Positions 50,476 to 60,280 of a stretch of DNA of 64,000 nucleotides are shown here, piece by piece; within the stretch, counting starts at the first letter, position 1, and every line of letters starts with the position of its first letter. A program made the position numbers and the translations under genes. This DNA comes from Stutzerimonas stutzeri. GTDB taxonomy: Bacteria > Pseudomonadota > Gammaproteobacteria > Pseudomonadales > Pseudomonadaceae. The DNA is taken from assembly GCF_013522825.1 (NCBI RefSeq), contig NZ_JAAMQZ010000014.1, positions 1-64,000 on the forward strand, given 5' to 3'. The notes under the pieces were generated by a model that worked only from the letters and a program-made list of their open reading frames with translations, ran no database searches and was not told the DNA's origin.

Positions 50476-51436
50476 AAGCCTGAGTTTGATGCAGCGTCAC
50501 GCGATTGCGTCCGGCGGTTTTGGATGCGTACAGCGCCGAGTCGGCCCACTTGATGAGTTGTGCATGGTCACTGGAAGGCTGGCCGAGGTCGGCGATGCCC
50601 AGGCTGATGGTGAAACGAATGCTGTGGCTCTCATGCCGCACTTCGTAGCCTTCGATGGACTGGCGCAGCCGCTCGGCGAACACAAGCGCGCCCTGACTGT
50701 CGGTATCGGGCAGCAACACCACGAACTCTTCGCCACCGTAGCGCCCCGCCACATCGGAGTCCCGAATGTTCTGCCGGATCAGGTTGGCGGTGTGCTGAAT
50801 CACCCTGTCGCCAATCTGGTGACCGTAGGTATCGTTGATTTGCTTGAAGTGATCGATATCGCACATCACCAGCGCCGAGTTGATGGCGTAACGACGATGC
50901 CGGGCATAGTCCTGGCGCAGCATTTCCTCCCAGTGACCGCGATTGAACAGACCGGTCAGGCGATCCGTACTGGATAGCCGCTGCAACTCCTCGTTCGCGG
51001 CCTGCAACTGATGCCGGTTGGTCGCTACATCGGTCACATCGTAGATGATCAGGCAAACCTGCCCGATCGCGCCGCTGATGCTCTTCAAGGGCAGCAGCGT
51101 GGTGTTCTGGTACATGAACTCCTCCAGCCCGGTGATAGGCTGGTAGTTCTTAAAGCGCAGCAGATAGGGGCGCTGCTCCCAGACGGTAAAGGATGGCGTT
51201 CCCAGGGCCACGACATTCTCGACCTTGCGCCGGAACCACTGTTCGTCGACCTCGGGAAACAGCTCGAAGAAGGATTTTTGTCGAGCTTCGTCCGGAAGGT
51301 AACCGGAACGGTTCTCCATGAAGGTGTTCCAGACATCCACCCGGTAGTCACGGTCCAGTACCACGACGCCAACATCGATATTCTGGACAATTGCCAGTAA
51401 CCAATGGAGTTCGCTCAATTCGATCGAGTCGGTCAT
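50474..51436 (-). CDS. Diguanylate cyclase, PAS-GGDEF, soluble
   Basis: The protein has 320 residues: a PAS domain (about 8-130, with DVGVVVLDRDYRVDVWN), a short coiled coil, and a GGDEF domain (about 155-318) with the active site RYGGEEFVVLLP and DIDHFKQIND. No I-site RxxD is obvious just before GGEEF (RDSDVAGRYGGEEF has RDSD, so product inhibition is possible). The start is 2 bp after the stop of the CheC-type regulator gene, so the two form a signalling operon. Confidence 0.92.
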   Translation of the reverse strand: MTDSIELSELHWLLAIVQNIDVGVVVLDRDYRVDVWNTFMENRSGYLPDEARQKSFFELFPEVDEQWFRRKVENVVALGTPSFTVWEQRPYLLRFKNYQPITGLEEFMYQNTTLLPLKSISGAIGQVCLIIYDVTDVATNRHQLQAANEELQRLSSTDRLTGLFNRGHWEEMLRQDYARHRRYAINSALVMCDIDHFKQINDTYGHQIGDRVIQHTANLIRQNIRDSDVAGRYGGEEFVVLLPDTDSQGALVFAERLRQSIEGYEVRHESHSIRFTISLGIADLGQPSSDHAQLIKWADSALYASKTAGRNRVTLHQTQA

Positions 51437-51438
51437 GC

Positions 51439-52422
51439 TCAGCTCATCAGGTAGGCGAGTTTACGGGACAGTAGCTCAACCGAATCTTCGGTGAACAGCA
51501 GCAACAGATCGAAGTGAATATCGTGCCCCTCGACGCTGTAGCTGATTTCCACCGCCAGCGTACTCTTCCAGCGCTGCCGGTTGAGACGAATCAGCTCGGT
51601 GATGGAGGCGTGCTGGCCCAGCACCTGTGGATGGCCCTGGGAAAACACCACGTCGATCTGTTCGGCAATGCCACTGAGACAGGCACTGATCAGCAGGCTC
51701 GACAGGTCGAGCAGCATTTCCAGTTCACGATATTCGGCGGTGCGCATCAGGCGGGCCATCTCGGATACTTCCGAATCGTGGAAGATCAACAGCGCCTCGC
51801 CGGCAATGCCGCCACCAATATACCCCTGGCAAACTGCCGTGAGTCTGTCGCTCTGGGCCGCATCGGCAAGGGCCATGTGCAGCTCGCCAACTTCGAGGAT
51901 GTTCACGTTCGGCACGGGCAGTTGCACGAACACACCGAGCACTTTGGCCAATAGCGCCGCAGCCCGCCCCATCGCGATATTCACGACTTCACGAAAGGCA
52001 TCGCGAAACCCCACCTCGCCTGCTTCTCGCATACCGAGCATCGACAGGTCGCCGCCCATCAACCCCAGACCTGCCAGAGTTTGCTGCAAATGCACGGGAT
52101 CGGCGGGTTTGCGGATAAAGGCCAGCGCACCGAGATCCAGCACACGGCGTACCGCTTCTTCCTGGATATCCGCCGACACCACGATGACCTTGCAACCAAT
52201 CGAGTCCGCACGCAGCTCGGCCAGCACCTGGTAGCCGTCTATGTCGGGCATGGTGAGATCGAGCAGAACGACATCGATGCCGCCCTGCCGAATCCGAGCC
52301 AGGGCCTCTCGCCCACCAGCCGCCTGATGAATCTCCAGTGGCCAGGCAGCCGGTAGCGCACGCAGTAATTGCTTGCGCGCCAGGTTCGAATCATCGCAAA
52401 TCAACAGGGAAACGGAAGACAT
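51439..52422 (-). CDS. Response regulator with CheC/CheX-like output domain
   Basis: The protein has 327 residues. The receiver domain (1-120) has D10/D11, D55 in VVLLDLTMPD and K in FIRKPAD. The output half (about 150-320) resembles CheC: EVVNIAMGRAAALLAKVLG is the first helix motif, and DLSSLLISACLSGIAEQ replaces the second with a poorer E-x-x-N. CheC proteins dephosphorylate CheY. With the downstream PAS-GGDEF gene it suggests a link between chemotaxis-like phosphorylation and cyclic-di-GMP. ATG 52422 is chosen, directly before MSSVSLLICDDS. Confidence 0.88.
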   Translation of the reverse strand: MSSVSLLICDDSNLARKQLLRALPAAWPLEIHQAAGGREALARIRQGGIDVVLLDLTMPDIDGYQVLAELRADSIGCKVIVVSADIQEEAVRRVLDLGALAFIRKPADPVHLQQTLAGLGLMGGDLSMLGMREAGEVGFRDAFREVVNIAMGRAAALLAKVLGVFVQLPVPNVNILEVGELHMALADAAQSDRLTAVCQGYIGGGIAGEALLIFHDSEVSEMARLMRTAEYRELEMLLDLSSLLISACLSGIAEQIDVVFSQGHPQVLGQHASITELIRLNRQRWKSTLAVEISYSVEGHDIHFDLLLLFTEDSVELLSRKLAYLMS

Positions 52423-52538
52423 GCAGCACTCGCTTTTCGCTTTCCAGATTGCCGAATCCGGACAGCTTATCTCAGCAAACGAGCGCTGTGGTGGTGACGT
52501 CACGAAATAGTGGCATTTTGCCAAGAAACTATCGAAAT

Positions 52539-52556
52539 GGGCCGCAATGGCGGCCC
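52539..52556 (-). terminator. Terminator after nfuA
   Basis: Stem GGGCCGC/GCGGCCC with a 4-nt loop, 8 bp after the nfuA stop; ATTTCGATAG follows on the minus strand. The T-run is short. Confidence 0.6.
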
Positions 52557-52563
52557 CTCTTCA

Positions 52564-53205
<642 letters not shown>

Positions 53206-53239
53206 CTAGTGTTTTGGTCGGATAAACCCACAAGCCATC

Positions 53240-53758
53240 TTAGAGCATCCGCCGCAGCACATCGTCACCCTTGAAATGATGCAGGAAGGCCATGCCCGTA
53301 TGGCCGATTACCAGCAGCAGCGTGATCCAGGCCACTGGCGAATGCAGGCTGCCCAGGCTCGCCGCCCATCCGATTTCCGGTCCTTTGGCTGCCAGCTGCA
53401 CGCCGAATACGGTCAGGCCATAGCCATTGCCGAGCATGGTCAACACGCCGGTGATCGGCATCAACGCCATGCCTAGATACAACGCCAAGTGCCCCGCCTT
53501 GACCAAGAAGGCCGTCGCCGGATCATGCTTCGGGCGTTGCTTGAGCTGGCTCGATGCCCAGACGATCCGCACGACCACCAGCACCAACAACAGCGCACCG
53601 ATGGATACATGCCAGGGCACCAGGGTCTGACCGACCCAGTGTTCGCCGTCACTGATGCGATCAAAGAACTTCAGGAACTGCCAGAGAATCAGTCCGCCCA
53701 TGAGCCAGTGCAGCCATTTACTGACGCTTCCGTAGCGCTCTTTCGAGTCATTGATCAT
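53240..53758 (-). CDS. Cytochrome b561 family membrane protein
   Basis: The protein has 172 residues and four membrane helices with His in each expected place: H17 in VSKWLHWLM, H49 in VPWHVSIGA, and His in LGSLHSPVAW and IGHTGMAFLHH. These bind two haems b. It is like E. coli CybB, which can oxidise superoxide and reduce ubiquinone. AGGAG lies 7 bp before ATG 53758. It follows the DUF2218 gene by 32 bp as the third gene of the operon. Confidence 0.92.
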   Translation of the reverse strand: MINDSKERYGSVSKWLHWLMGGLILWQFLKFFDRISDGEHWVGQTLVPWHVSIGALLLVLVVVRIVWASSQLKQRPKHDPATAFLVKAGHLALYLGMALMPITGVLTMLGNGYGLTVFGVQLAAKGPEIGWAASLGSLHSPVAWITLLLVIGHTGMAFLHHFKGDDVLRRML

Positions 53759-53790
53759 TTTATGTGCTCCTTTCGTTCATTCGGAATTCA

Positions 53791-54087
53791 TCAGTGCCAA
53801 TCGAAGCTGAGGGTTTCCCCGGTGGCCATACGCTGCAGATGATCGGTGACCACCTGTTGCAATTGCTGCAGCTGCTCGGGGTCTTCAGCCTGCAGGGAGA
53901 CGTTCAGCCCCGTTTCGACCACACGAAGCCGGCAATCGCCGATGCTCAGCTGGATCTCACCCTCGCGCTCGTCATGGCGCACCGGAAACTTGTGGCCCCA
54001 GTGCTTGCAGAGCCGGTTGATCAGCCGCGAGGGGTTTTCGGTTGCAACCGTGGCGACGGCCTTCTTGCCGGATAGATTAATGTGCAT
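53791..54087 (-). CDS. DUF2218 family small protein
   Basis: The protein has 98 residues; VATENPSRLINRLCKHWGHKFPV and LQQVVTDHLQRMATGETLSFDW match DUF2218, whose members are often found next to siderophore or redox genes. The fold is expected to be alpha/beta; function unknown. It starts 3 bp after the dioxygenase stop with GAGGAG inside the dioxygenase end, which shows an operon. Confidence 0.85.
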   Translation of the reverse strand: MHINLSGKKAVATVATENPSRLINRLCKHWGHKFPVRHDEREGEIQLSIGDCRLRVVETGLNVSLQAEDPEQLQQLQQVVTDHLQRMATGETLSFDWH

Positions 54088-54090
54088 TTT

Positions 54091-54933
54091 TCAAACTCCT
54101 CGGTTGCTGCCGAACCCGAAGGCCGACAATGTGGTTTCCATGACGCGGTCGCTGAACAGCCTGCGCCCGCTCGAATCGTTGGCCGCCCCGACTACCAGCA
54201 TCAACGGCAGCAGGTGCTCCTCGCCACCCTCGGGGTGACATAACCTTGCCGAAGGCGCTTGTTCCCAGTCCGCCAGCGCCGCTTCGCGCTGCTGCGCCGG
54301 GGCCTCGATCACGCTGCCCAGCCAGGCATCGAACTCGTCCGAAATCGGCCCGAAGCGGGCGTCGCCATAGCCGCGCATATTGTGAAAGCTCATGCCGCTG
54401 CCGACGATCAGCACGCCTTCATCCCGCAGCCCGGCCAGCGCCCGGCCCGCTTCGAGCAGTACACGGGGATCGAGATCCTTGCGCAGCGATAACTGAACGA
54501 CCGGGATTTGCGCATCGGGAAACATCAGCTTCAGTGGAATGAACATGCCGTGGTCGTAACCACGCGCCTCGTCCCGGCACGCATCGAGCCCGGCTGCACT
54601 CAGTAGCTCGACGATGCGCGAGGCCAGTTCGGGATGGCCCGGCGCCGGATAGCGCAGTTCATAGGTATGCGCCGGGAACCCGTAGTAATCGTAGATCAGC
54701 CCCGGCTGCGCGGCGCCGGTGACACGGAATTCGGATTCCAGCCAGTGCGCCGAAACCAGCAGGATCGCCTTCGGCTTTTCCGGCAGGCTCGCAGCCACAC
54801 CCTTGAGGAAGCGGGCGGTGGCGTCCCAGGCATGGGATGGATGCCAGTCCATGAAGAAACATGGCCCGGCGCCATGGGGTACGAACAGTGTCGGCATACG
54901 GTTACCGTTCGCTAAAAGGTTGGGCGTTCGCAT
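54091..54933 (-). CDS. Extradiol dioxygenase, 4,5-DOPA dioxygenase (LigB/YgiD) family
   Basis: The protein has 280 residues. Metal-site His residues appear in FVPHGAGP, LLVSAHWLES, GYDHGMFIPL and GEEHLLPLMLV, all in the LigB order. The family opens aromatic rings of catechols; bacterial members of this type have been shown to act on DOPA, but the natural substrate is unclear. AGGAGG lies 8 bp before ATG 54933. A longer open frame (to 55914) is a shadow over the lysR gene. First gene of the dioxygenase-DUF2218-cytochrome b561 operon, divergent from a LysR regulator that probably controls it. Confidence 0.93.
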   Translation of the reverse strand: MRTPNLLANGNRMPTLFVPHGAGPCFFMDWHPSHAWDATARFLKGVAASLPEKPKAILLVSAHWLESEFRVTGAAQPGLIYDYYGFPAHTYELRYPAPGHPELASRIVELLSAAGLDACRDEARGYDHGMFIPLKLMFPDAQIPVVQLSLRKDLDPRVLLEAGRALAGLRDEGVLIVGSGMSFHNMRGYGDARFGPISDEFDAWLGSVIEAPAQQREAALADWEQAPSARLCHPEGGEEHLLPLMLVVGAANDSSGRRLFSDRVMETTLSAFGFGSNRGV

Positions 54934-55035
54934 GGAGAAGGCCTCCTGAAAGAATATGGGGCCAGCATGAATTAACATGCATGACATTAGAACCGACCAA
55001 AAACCACTAACAGTTATCATCAAGAGTAGGAACTG
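54934..55035. promoter_or_regulatory. Divergent LysR-type control region
   Basis: 102 bp with ATTAACATGCATGACATTAG at about 54972 containing the dyad ACATGCATG, and a T-N11-A-like layout suitable for LysR binding. The regulated promoters face both ways. Confidence 0.45.
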
Positions 55036-55947
55036 ATGCTCGACCGCATCACCAGCATGCGTGTGTTCGTGCGTGCGACCAGCGCCGGCAGCCTCTCCGC
55101 CGCGGCTCGCCATCAGGGCATGTCGCCGGCCATGGCGACCAAGCACGTCGATGCCCTGGAGGCGCGCCTGGGTGTCAAGCTGTTTCACCGCAGCACACGC
55201 CGATTGACGCTGACCGAAGCCGGCAACCGCTATCTGGAAGCCTGCCAGCGGATTCTGTCCGACATCGACGAAACCGAAGCCGGCATCGCTTCGCAACGCA
55301 TCGAGGCCAGCGGCCTGCTGCGCCTCAACGTGCCACTGACCTTCGGCATTCATTACATCGCGCCGCTGCTGTTCGAGTTCAGCCACCGGCATCCGGCGGT
55401 AAAGGTGGAGCTGGGCCTGACCGACAGCCAGGTCGACCTGATCGACGGCGGCTGGGACATGGCGGTGCGCATCGGGCGCATCGGTGACAGTTCGCTGCAA
55501 GCGCGCAAGCTCGGCGACGTTCCTCTGGTGCTGTGTGCCGCCCCCGCCTATCTCGATGCCCGAGGGGTACCACGCCGGGTCGCCGATCTGGCGCAGCACA
55601 ATTGCCTGACCTACAGCCTGTCCACGAGCACCAACGCTCACGAATGGGTATTCGGTCGCAACGGGGATATTCGCATCAAGGTCGATGGCGACCTGGTGGC
55701 CAATAACGGCGAAGCGCTGCTTGCTGCCGCGGTGCAGGGCCAGGGCCTGATCTACCAGCCGCTGTTCATCGCCGTGGAGGCGGTGCGCCGTGGCGAGCTG
55801 GTGGTCCTGGAGCTGGACCATCCGACGCTGACCATCGACGGCATCTACATCCTCTACCCACCGGACCGACGCCCGCCGGCAAAGGTGCGTGTGATGATCG
55901 ACTTTCTTGCCCAAGCGTTTGGCAGCACTCAGCCCTGGGGTCTATAG
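55036..55947 (+). CDS. LysR-family transcriptional regulator
   Basis: The protein has 303 residues. The winged helix-turn-helix is at 1-60 (SAGSLSAAARHQGMSPAMATKHVDALEARLGVKLFHRSTRRLTLTEAG in part), followed by the LysR substrate-binding domain (about 90-300, with LRLNVPLTFGIHYIAPLLFEF). It belongs to the large group often next to redox genes. Divergent from the dioxygenase operon, the likely target. GTAGGA lies just before the ATG at 55036. Confidence 0.92.
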   Translation: MLDRITSMRVFVRATSAGSLSAAARHQGMSPAMATKHVDALEARLGVKLFHRSTRRLTLTEAGNRYLEACQRILSDIDETEAGIASQRIEASGLLRLNVPLTFGIHYIAPLLFEFSHRHPAVKVELGLTDSQVDLIDGGWDMAVRIGRIGDSSLQARKLGDVPLVLCAAPAYLDARGVPRRVADLAQHNCLTYSLSTSTNAHEWVFGRNGDIRIKVDGDLVANNGEALLAAAVQGQGLIYQPLFIAVEAVRRGELVVLELDHPTLTIDGIYILYPPDRRPPAKVRVMIDFLAQAFGSTQPWGL

Positions 55948-56082
55948 CGACGAAAAGCTGAACTGCCGCAGGCCCGGTCAGTCGGAATAACAGACCTGCC
56001 GTGAACGGCATGACCGTTTTATCCGACGCTGCGCCGACCGAGGTTCCTAAGCCCGTGCCGGCCAGCCTGAAGGAGCCGCTGC

Positions 56083-56886
56083 GTGACTCTGGACAAAAAT
56101 CAGCATCTGCACAGCGCCGACCTGGACAGCCACCTGGCCACTGCGGTGGAGTCGGTCCGCATCCTCACCGTCAACACCCACAAGGGCTTCACCGCGCTGA
56201 ACCGGCGCTTCATCCTGCCGGAGCTGCGTGAAGCGGTGCGCTCCGTATCAGCCGACATCGTGTTTCTCCAGGAAGTGCTGGGCACCCATGAAAAGCACGC
56301 CCTGCGCTTTCAGGACTGGCCGAAGATGTCGCAGTACGAATTCCTTGCCGACAGCATCTGGACCGACTTCGCCTACGGTCGCAACGCGGTCTATCCGGAT
56401 GGCGATCACGGCAACGCGCTGCTGTCCAAATTCCCCATCACACGCTACGAAAACCTCGACGTGTCCATCGGCGGCCCGGAGCGGCGCGGCCTGCTGCACA
56501 GCATTCTGCAGGTGCCGGGGCACAATGACTTTCATGCGATCTGCGTGCACCTGGGCCTGCGCGAGTCGCATCGCCAGAAGCAGCTCGAACTACTCTGCCA
56601 ACTGCTCGATTCGCTACCCGAAAACGCACCTGTGGTGGTTGCCGGCGACTTCAACGACTGGCGCCTGAAAGCCGCCCGGACCCTCAATCGTTGCGCCGGC
56701 ATGCACGAGGTGTTCGCCCTCTCTCACGGTCAGGTGGCCAAGACCTTTCCCGCACGCTGGCCCATGCTGCGCCTGGACCGCATCTACGTGCGCAACGCCA
56801 CCAGCCATGAGCCGCAAATCCTGGGCAACAAACCCTGGACGCACTTGTCCGATCATCTGCCCCTGGCGGTGGAGATAAGGCTATGA
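56083..56886 (+). CDS. Endonuclease/exonuclease/phosphatase-family protein (YbhP-like)
   Basis: The protein has 267 residues. The EEP fold is marked by VRILTVNTHKGF, VFLQEVLG, GDFNDWR (Asp-Phe-Asn of the metal site) and LSDHLPLAVEIRL (Asp-His). It is the first of three genes in the order of E. coli ybhP-ybhO-ybhN: EEP, cardiolipin synthase, YbhN. GGAG lies 8-11 bp before the GTG start 56083, and no ATG nearby suits. It probably acts on a phosphodiester or phospholipid; substrate unknown. It overlaps the next gene by 4 bp. Confidence 0.9.
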   Translation: MTLDKNQHLHSADLDSHLATAVESVRILTVNTHKGFTALNRRFILPELREAVRSVSADIVFLQEVLGTHEKHALRFQDWPKMSQYEFLADSIWTDFAYGRNAVYPDGDHGNALLSKFPITRYENLDVSIGGPERRGLLHSILQVPGHNDFHAICVHLGLRESHRQKQLELLCQLLDSLPENAPVVVAGDFNDWRLKAARTLNRCAGMHEVFALSHGQVAKTFPARWPMLRLDRIYVRNATSHEPQILGNKPWTHLSDHLPLAVEIRL

Positions 56887-58118
56887 ACTTTCACTGGAGA
56901 GACGGCAATCGTCTTCAGTTGCTGGAAAACGGCGAGGAATTCTTCCCGACGGTCTTCGAGGCCATTGCCGCGGCGAAAAAGGAAGTTCTGCTGGAAACCT
57001 TCATTTTCTACAAGGACAAGGTCGGCGCCCAGTTGCAGGAGGTCCTGATCGGTGCGGCTGAGCGTGGCGTCAGCGTCGAGGTGACCGTCGATGGCTACGG
57101 CTCGGCCGACCTCAACGGCGATTTTGCCTGCGCCATGGTCCAGGCCGGCGTGCGCATCCATATGTTCGATCCGGGCAAGCGCCTGCTTGGCAAGCGCATC
57201 AACGTGTTCCGCCGGATGCACCGCAAGCTCGTGATAGTGGATGGCGAACTGGCCTTTATCGGCGGGATCAACTTCTCGGCGGATCATCTGGCGGAATTCG
57301 GCCCGGAAGCCAAACAGGATTACGCCCTGCAGGTCGAAGGGCCGGTGGTCCACGACATCCATCGCTTTGCCCTGGCCAATATCGCGCCCCCTCAGGCCGG
57401 ACGGCGCTGGTGGCAGCGCCGGGTCCGCGTCCAGAGCAACGGCTTCGTCGGGATCAATCGTGGCGAGGCGCGGACGCTTTTCGTCACCCGCGACAACGAC
57501 GACCATCGCAACGACATCGAACAGCACTATCTGCAGGCCATACGCGACGCGCGCTCGCGCCTGCTGATCGCCAATGCCTACTTCTTTCCCGGCTACCGGG
57601 TGCTGCGCGAGATCCGCAACGCGGCGCGGCGCGGCGTGCGGGTGCGTCTGATCCTGCAGGGCCAACCCGACATGCCCATCGCCAAGTTCGGCGCGCGCAT
57701 GCTCTACAACTACCTGATGAACGCCGGCGTGGAGATCCACGAATACTGCCGGCGCCCGCTGCATGGCAAGGTCGCACTGGCCGACTACGAATGGTCGACC
57801 GTGGGTTCGAGCAATCTCGACCCCCTCAGCCTGTCATTGAATCTGGAAGCGAACCTGATCATTCGTGATCACAGCTTCAACCGCAGACTGCACGAAAGCC
57901 TCGACAGGCTGCTGCAGGAGGATTGCCGCCGAATCCCGCTCGAACGGATCGTTCGCGGCTTCTGGTGGCGCGCGCCACTGGCCTTCTTGATCTTCCACTT
58001 CCTTCGCCACTTTCCGCAGATGGTGGGCTTTTTCCCGGCACACAAACCCAGGATGCAGCTGCTCGCCCCCGAGCCGCTGGAACCCGCTCCCACGCCCTTG
58101 CAGCGAGACCATCGATGA
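56883..58118 (+). CDS. clsB: Cardiolipin synthase B (phospholipase-D superfamily)
   Basis: The protein has 411 residues with two HKD motifs: H113, K115, D120 in MHRKLVIVDGELAFIGG and H294, K296, D301 in LHGKVALADYEWSTVGSSNLD. There is no N-terminal membrane helix, which separates ClsB from ClsA. It makes cardiolipin from phosphatidylglycerol and related lipids. A hydrophobic stretch near 360-380 (FWWRAPLAFLIFHFLRHFP) may touch the membrane. It is the second gene of the ybhPON-like operon; overlaps on both sides. Confidence 0.95.
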   Translation: MNFHWRDGNRLQLLENGEEFFPTVFEAIAAAKKEVLLETFIFYKDKVGAQLQEVLIGAAERGVSVEVTVDGYGSADLNGDFACAMVQAGVRIHMFDPGKRLLGKRINVFRRMHRKLVIVDGELAFIGGINFSADHLAEFGPEAKQDYALQVEGPVVHDIHRFALANIAPPQAGRRWWQRRVRVQSNGFVGINRGEARTLFVTRDNDDHRNDIEQHYLQAIRDARSRLLIANAYFFPGYRVLREIRNAARRGVRVRLILQGQPDMPIAKFGARMLYNYLMNAGVEIHEYCRRPLHGKVALADYEWSTVGSSNLDPLSLSLNLEANLIIRDHSFNRRLHESLDRLLQEDCRRIPLERIVRGFWWRAPLAFLIFHFLRHFPQMVGFFPAHKPRMQLLAPEPLEPAPTPLQRDHR

Positions 58119-59101
58119 ACCGACATGCCATGAGTGATGAGCCTCGCAGTGTCTGGAAACGGCGCTGGCCGACAATAAAAAAAGTGCTCACCTATGCCTT
58201 CTTCCTCCTGGTCGCCGGCCTGCTGATCGGCCTGGCGCGGAGCCTGGACTGGGCCGAAGTCAGCGAAACCCTGCGCAGCTACAGCGCGCAAACCCTGCTG
58301 TTGGCCGGTGGCGCGGCGCTGGTCAGCTATGCCGTGTATTGCTGCTACGACGTTCTCGGCAAGGCCTATGTCGGTCATCATCTGCCGGTCAGGCAGGTCA
58401 TCCCCATCACCTTCGTCTGCTACGCCTTCAACCTCAATCTGAGTGCCTGGGTCGGCGGCATCGCCTTGCGCTACCGGCTCTATTCACGTCTGGGTCTGGG
58501 CACCGCACAGATCACGCGCATCTTCACCATGAGCGTGCTGACCAACTGGGTCGGCTACCTCTGGCTGGCCGGTGCGATCTTCGTCATGGGCTGGATCAAG
58601 CCACCGGCGGACTGGCAGATCGGCGCGAGCGCGCTGCGCCTGCTGGGCGTGCTCCTGATCGCGACAAGCCTGCTTTACCTGGGGCTGTGCCGCTTTTCCA
58701 AACGCCGGCAGTGGTCCATTCGCGGGCACGAGATCGAACTGCCCTCCTGGCGGCTGGCATTGATCCAGATGCTGCTGGGCGCCGCCAACTGGTCGTTGAT
58801 GGCCCTGGTGGTGTACTTCATGCTCTCGCGCAATGTCGAGTACCCGCTGGTACTGGGTATCCTGCTGATCAGCAGCATCGCCGGGGTGATCACTCATATC
58901 CCCGCCGGCCTGGGCGTCATCGAAGCCGTCTTCGTCGCCCTGCTCGCCGGCAGCATGAGCAAGGGCAGCATCGTTGCCGGACTTATCGGCTACCGCGTGA
59001 TCTACTTCCTCATCCCGCTGCTCTTCGCGACGCTGGTCTATATCCTGCTCGAAGCCCGCGCCAAGAAACTACGCAGTTCTTCAGCCCCCACGCATCCTTG
59101 A
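58115..59101 (+). CDS. YbhN-type lysylphosphatidylglycerol-synthetase-like membrane protein (UPF0104)
   Basis: The protein has 328 residues and eight or so membrane helices. Family signatures are VCYAFNLNLSAWVGGIALRYRLYSRLG and HIPAGLGVIEAVFVALL. E. coli YbhN lies with clsB and is required for its lipid function, perhaps as a lipid flippase-like partner. ATG 58115 overlaps the clsB stop; ATG 58130 is an alternative. The 3' end overlaps the convergent MFS gene by 21 bp. Confidence 0.92.
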   Translation: MNRHAMSDEPRSVWKRRWPTIKKVLTYAFFLLVAGLLIGLARSLDWAEVSETLRSYSAQTLLLAGGAALVSYAVYCCYDVLGKAYVGHHLPVRQVIPITFVCYAFNLNLSAWVGGIALRYRLYSRLGLGTAQITRIFTMSVLTNWVGYLWLAGAIFVMGWIKPPADWQIGASALRLLGVLLIATSLLYLGLCRFSKRRQWSIRGHEIELPSWRLALIQMLLGAANWSLMALVVYFMLSRNVEYPLVLGILLISSIAGVITHIPAGLGVIEAVFVALLAGSMSKGSIVAGLIGYRVIYFLIPLLFATLVYILLEARAKKLRSSSAPTHP

Positions 59102-60280
59102 GTGAAGGAAGAAGCACAGCGCAAGCGGCGAAGCCAAGGCGATGACCGTACCGCCGAACAGGGTGATCGCCGTGGGCAGGCCATAATGGTCGGCGATCCA
59201 GCCGACACCGAACAGCGGCGCGATGCTGCCGACGTAGCCACATACAAGGTAGGTGGAAATCAGGCCGGAACGCTGGGCCGGGCTGGCGATGCGGTTGACC
59301 ATGCTGATCCCGCCCAGCAGACACAAGCCATGACCGAGCGCCGTGGAGCAGACGCCGATGATGAACATCAGGCTGGAACCGGCGTTGAAATTGAGGATCA
59401 GCAAGGCATTGCTGAGAACGATCGCCAGCAGGCCAAGCAGGCCGCACCAGCGCACCGGAAGCCGGGCACACAGCAACTGGGTTCCCGCCGAAGCCAGCAG
59501 GATCACGCCGATGGCGGTCCCGCTCACCACCGGCCCGTGCCAGGGCAGCATCTTTTCCAGGAACAACGGTGCCATGGACGCATAGAGGCCGAACACCCCG
59601 AAGGCGAAAAACGGACAGGCACAGGTCAGGATAAAAGGCCAGGTATCACTCCGAGCCGTCCAGGTCAGACGCGGAATAAAAGCCCGCCAACCAAGCCCTG
59701 TACCCGTCGTAGCTAGCGCATGGGGTTTGAGCTCGATGCGCAGCAACGCATAGCCCGCCAGCACGCAAAGCACCAAGGTCGGGATATAGGTCACGACCAG
59801 CGGATGCGGCAGCCATTGGCCGATGACCCCGCCGGTAAGCGGCCCCAGCCCGAAGCCGAAAGCCAGCAGGAAGCTGGTCATCATCGATACCCACTGCGAA
59901 TTGTCGCCTTTGGATATCTGCATCAACCCTACCGTGGAGCTGGTGACGATCAGGCTGGAAGAAAGCCCTACGGCAAAGCGCCCGACATTCAGGCTCGACA
60001 GGTCCCAGGCGAGCATCGTCAGCAACGTCCCGCACCAGCCCAGCAGCAGCCCGAGCAGCATCACCGCACGGAAGCCCAAGGTGTCCGACAGACGCCCCAT
60101 GAACAGCAGGCCACACAAGGCACCCAGCATGTACAGCACATAGATCAGCGAAATCTCGCTGGTGCGCAACTGCCAGGCTTCCTGATACAGAGGATAGAGA
60201 GGGGAAATGAGCGCCGTTCCCATGACGCCTACGCACATGGCGAAACAGACCCAGGGAAAGGCTGACCAGTTGTTTTTCAT
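59081..60280 (-). CDS. MFS transporter, drug/metabolite type
   Basis: The protein has 399 residues with 12 membrane helices. MFS motif A appears as GRLSDTLGFRAVML between helices 2 and 3. The N-terminal FPWVCFAMCVGVMGTALISPLYPLYQEAW fits the YbfB/AraJ-like group. ATG 60280 is the start directly before the first helix; the frame is open to 60310. Its last 21 bp overlap the 3' end of the YbhN gene. Substrate unknown; no regulator adjacent. Confidence 0.85.
   Translation of the reverse strand: MKNNWSAFPWVCFAMCVGVMGTALISPLYPLYQEAWQLRTSEISLIYVLYMLGALCGLLFMGRLSDTLGFRAVMLLGLLLGWCGTLLTMLAWDLSSLNVGRFAVGLSSSLIVTSSTVGLMQISKGDNSQWVSMMTSFLLAFGFGLGPLTGGVIGQWLPHPLVVTYIPTLVLCVLAGYALLRIELKPHALATTGTGLGWRAFIPRLTWTARSDTWPFILTCACPFFAFGVFGLYASMAPLFLEKMLPWHGPVVSGTAIGVILLASAGTQLLCARLPVRWCGLLGLLAIVLSNALLILNFNAGSSLMFIIGVCSTALGHGLCLLGGISMVNRIASPAQRSGLISTYLVCGYVGSIAPLFGVGWIADHYGLPTAITLFGGTVIALASPLALCFFLHSRMRGG

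Noticed and set aside
54934..55914. Upstream extension of the dioxygenase frame
   Set aside because: It runs through the divergent control region and lysR; the AGGAGG site fixes the start at 54933.
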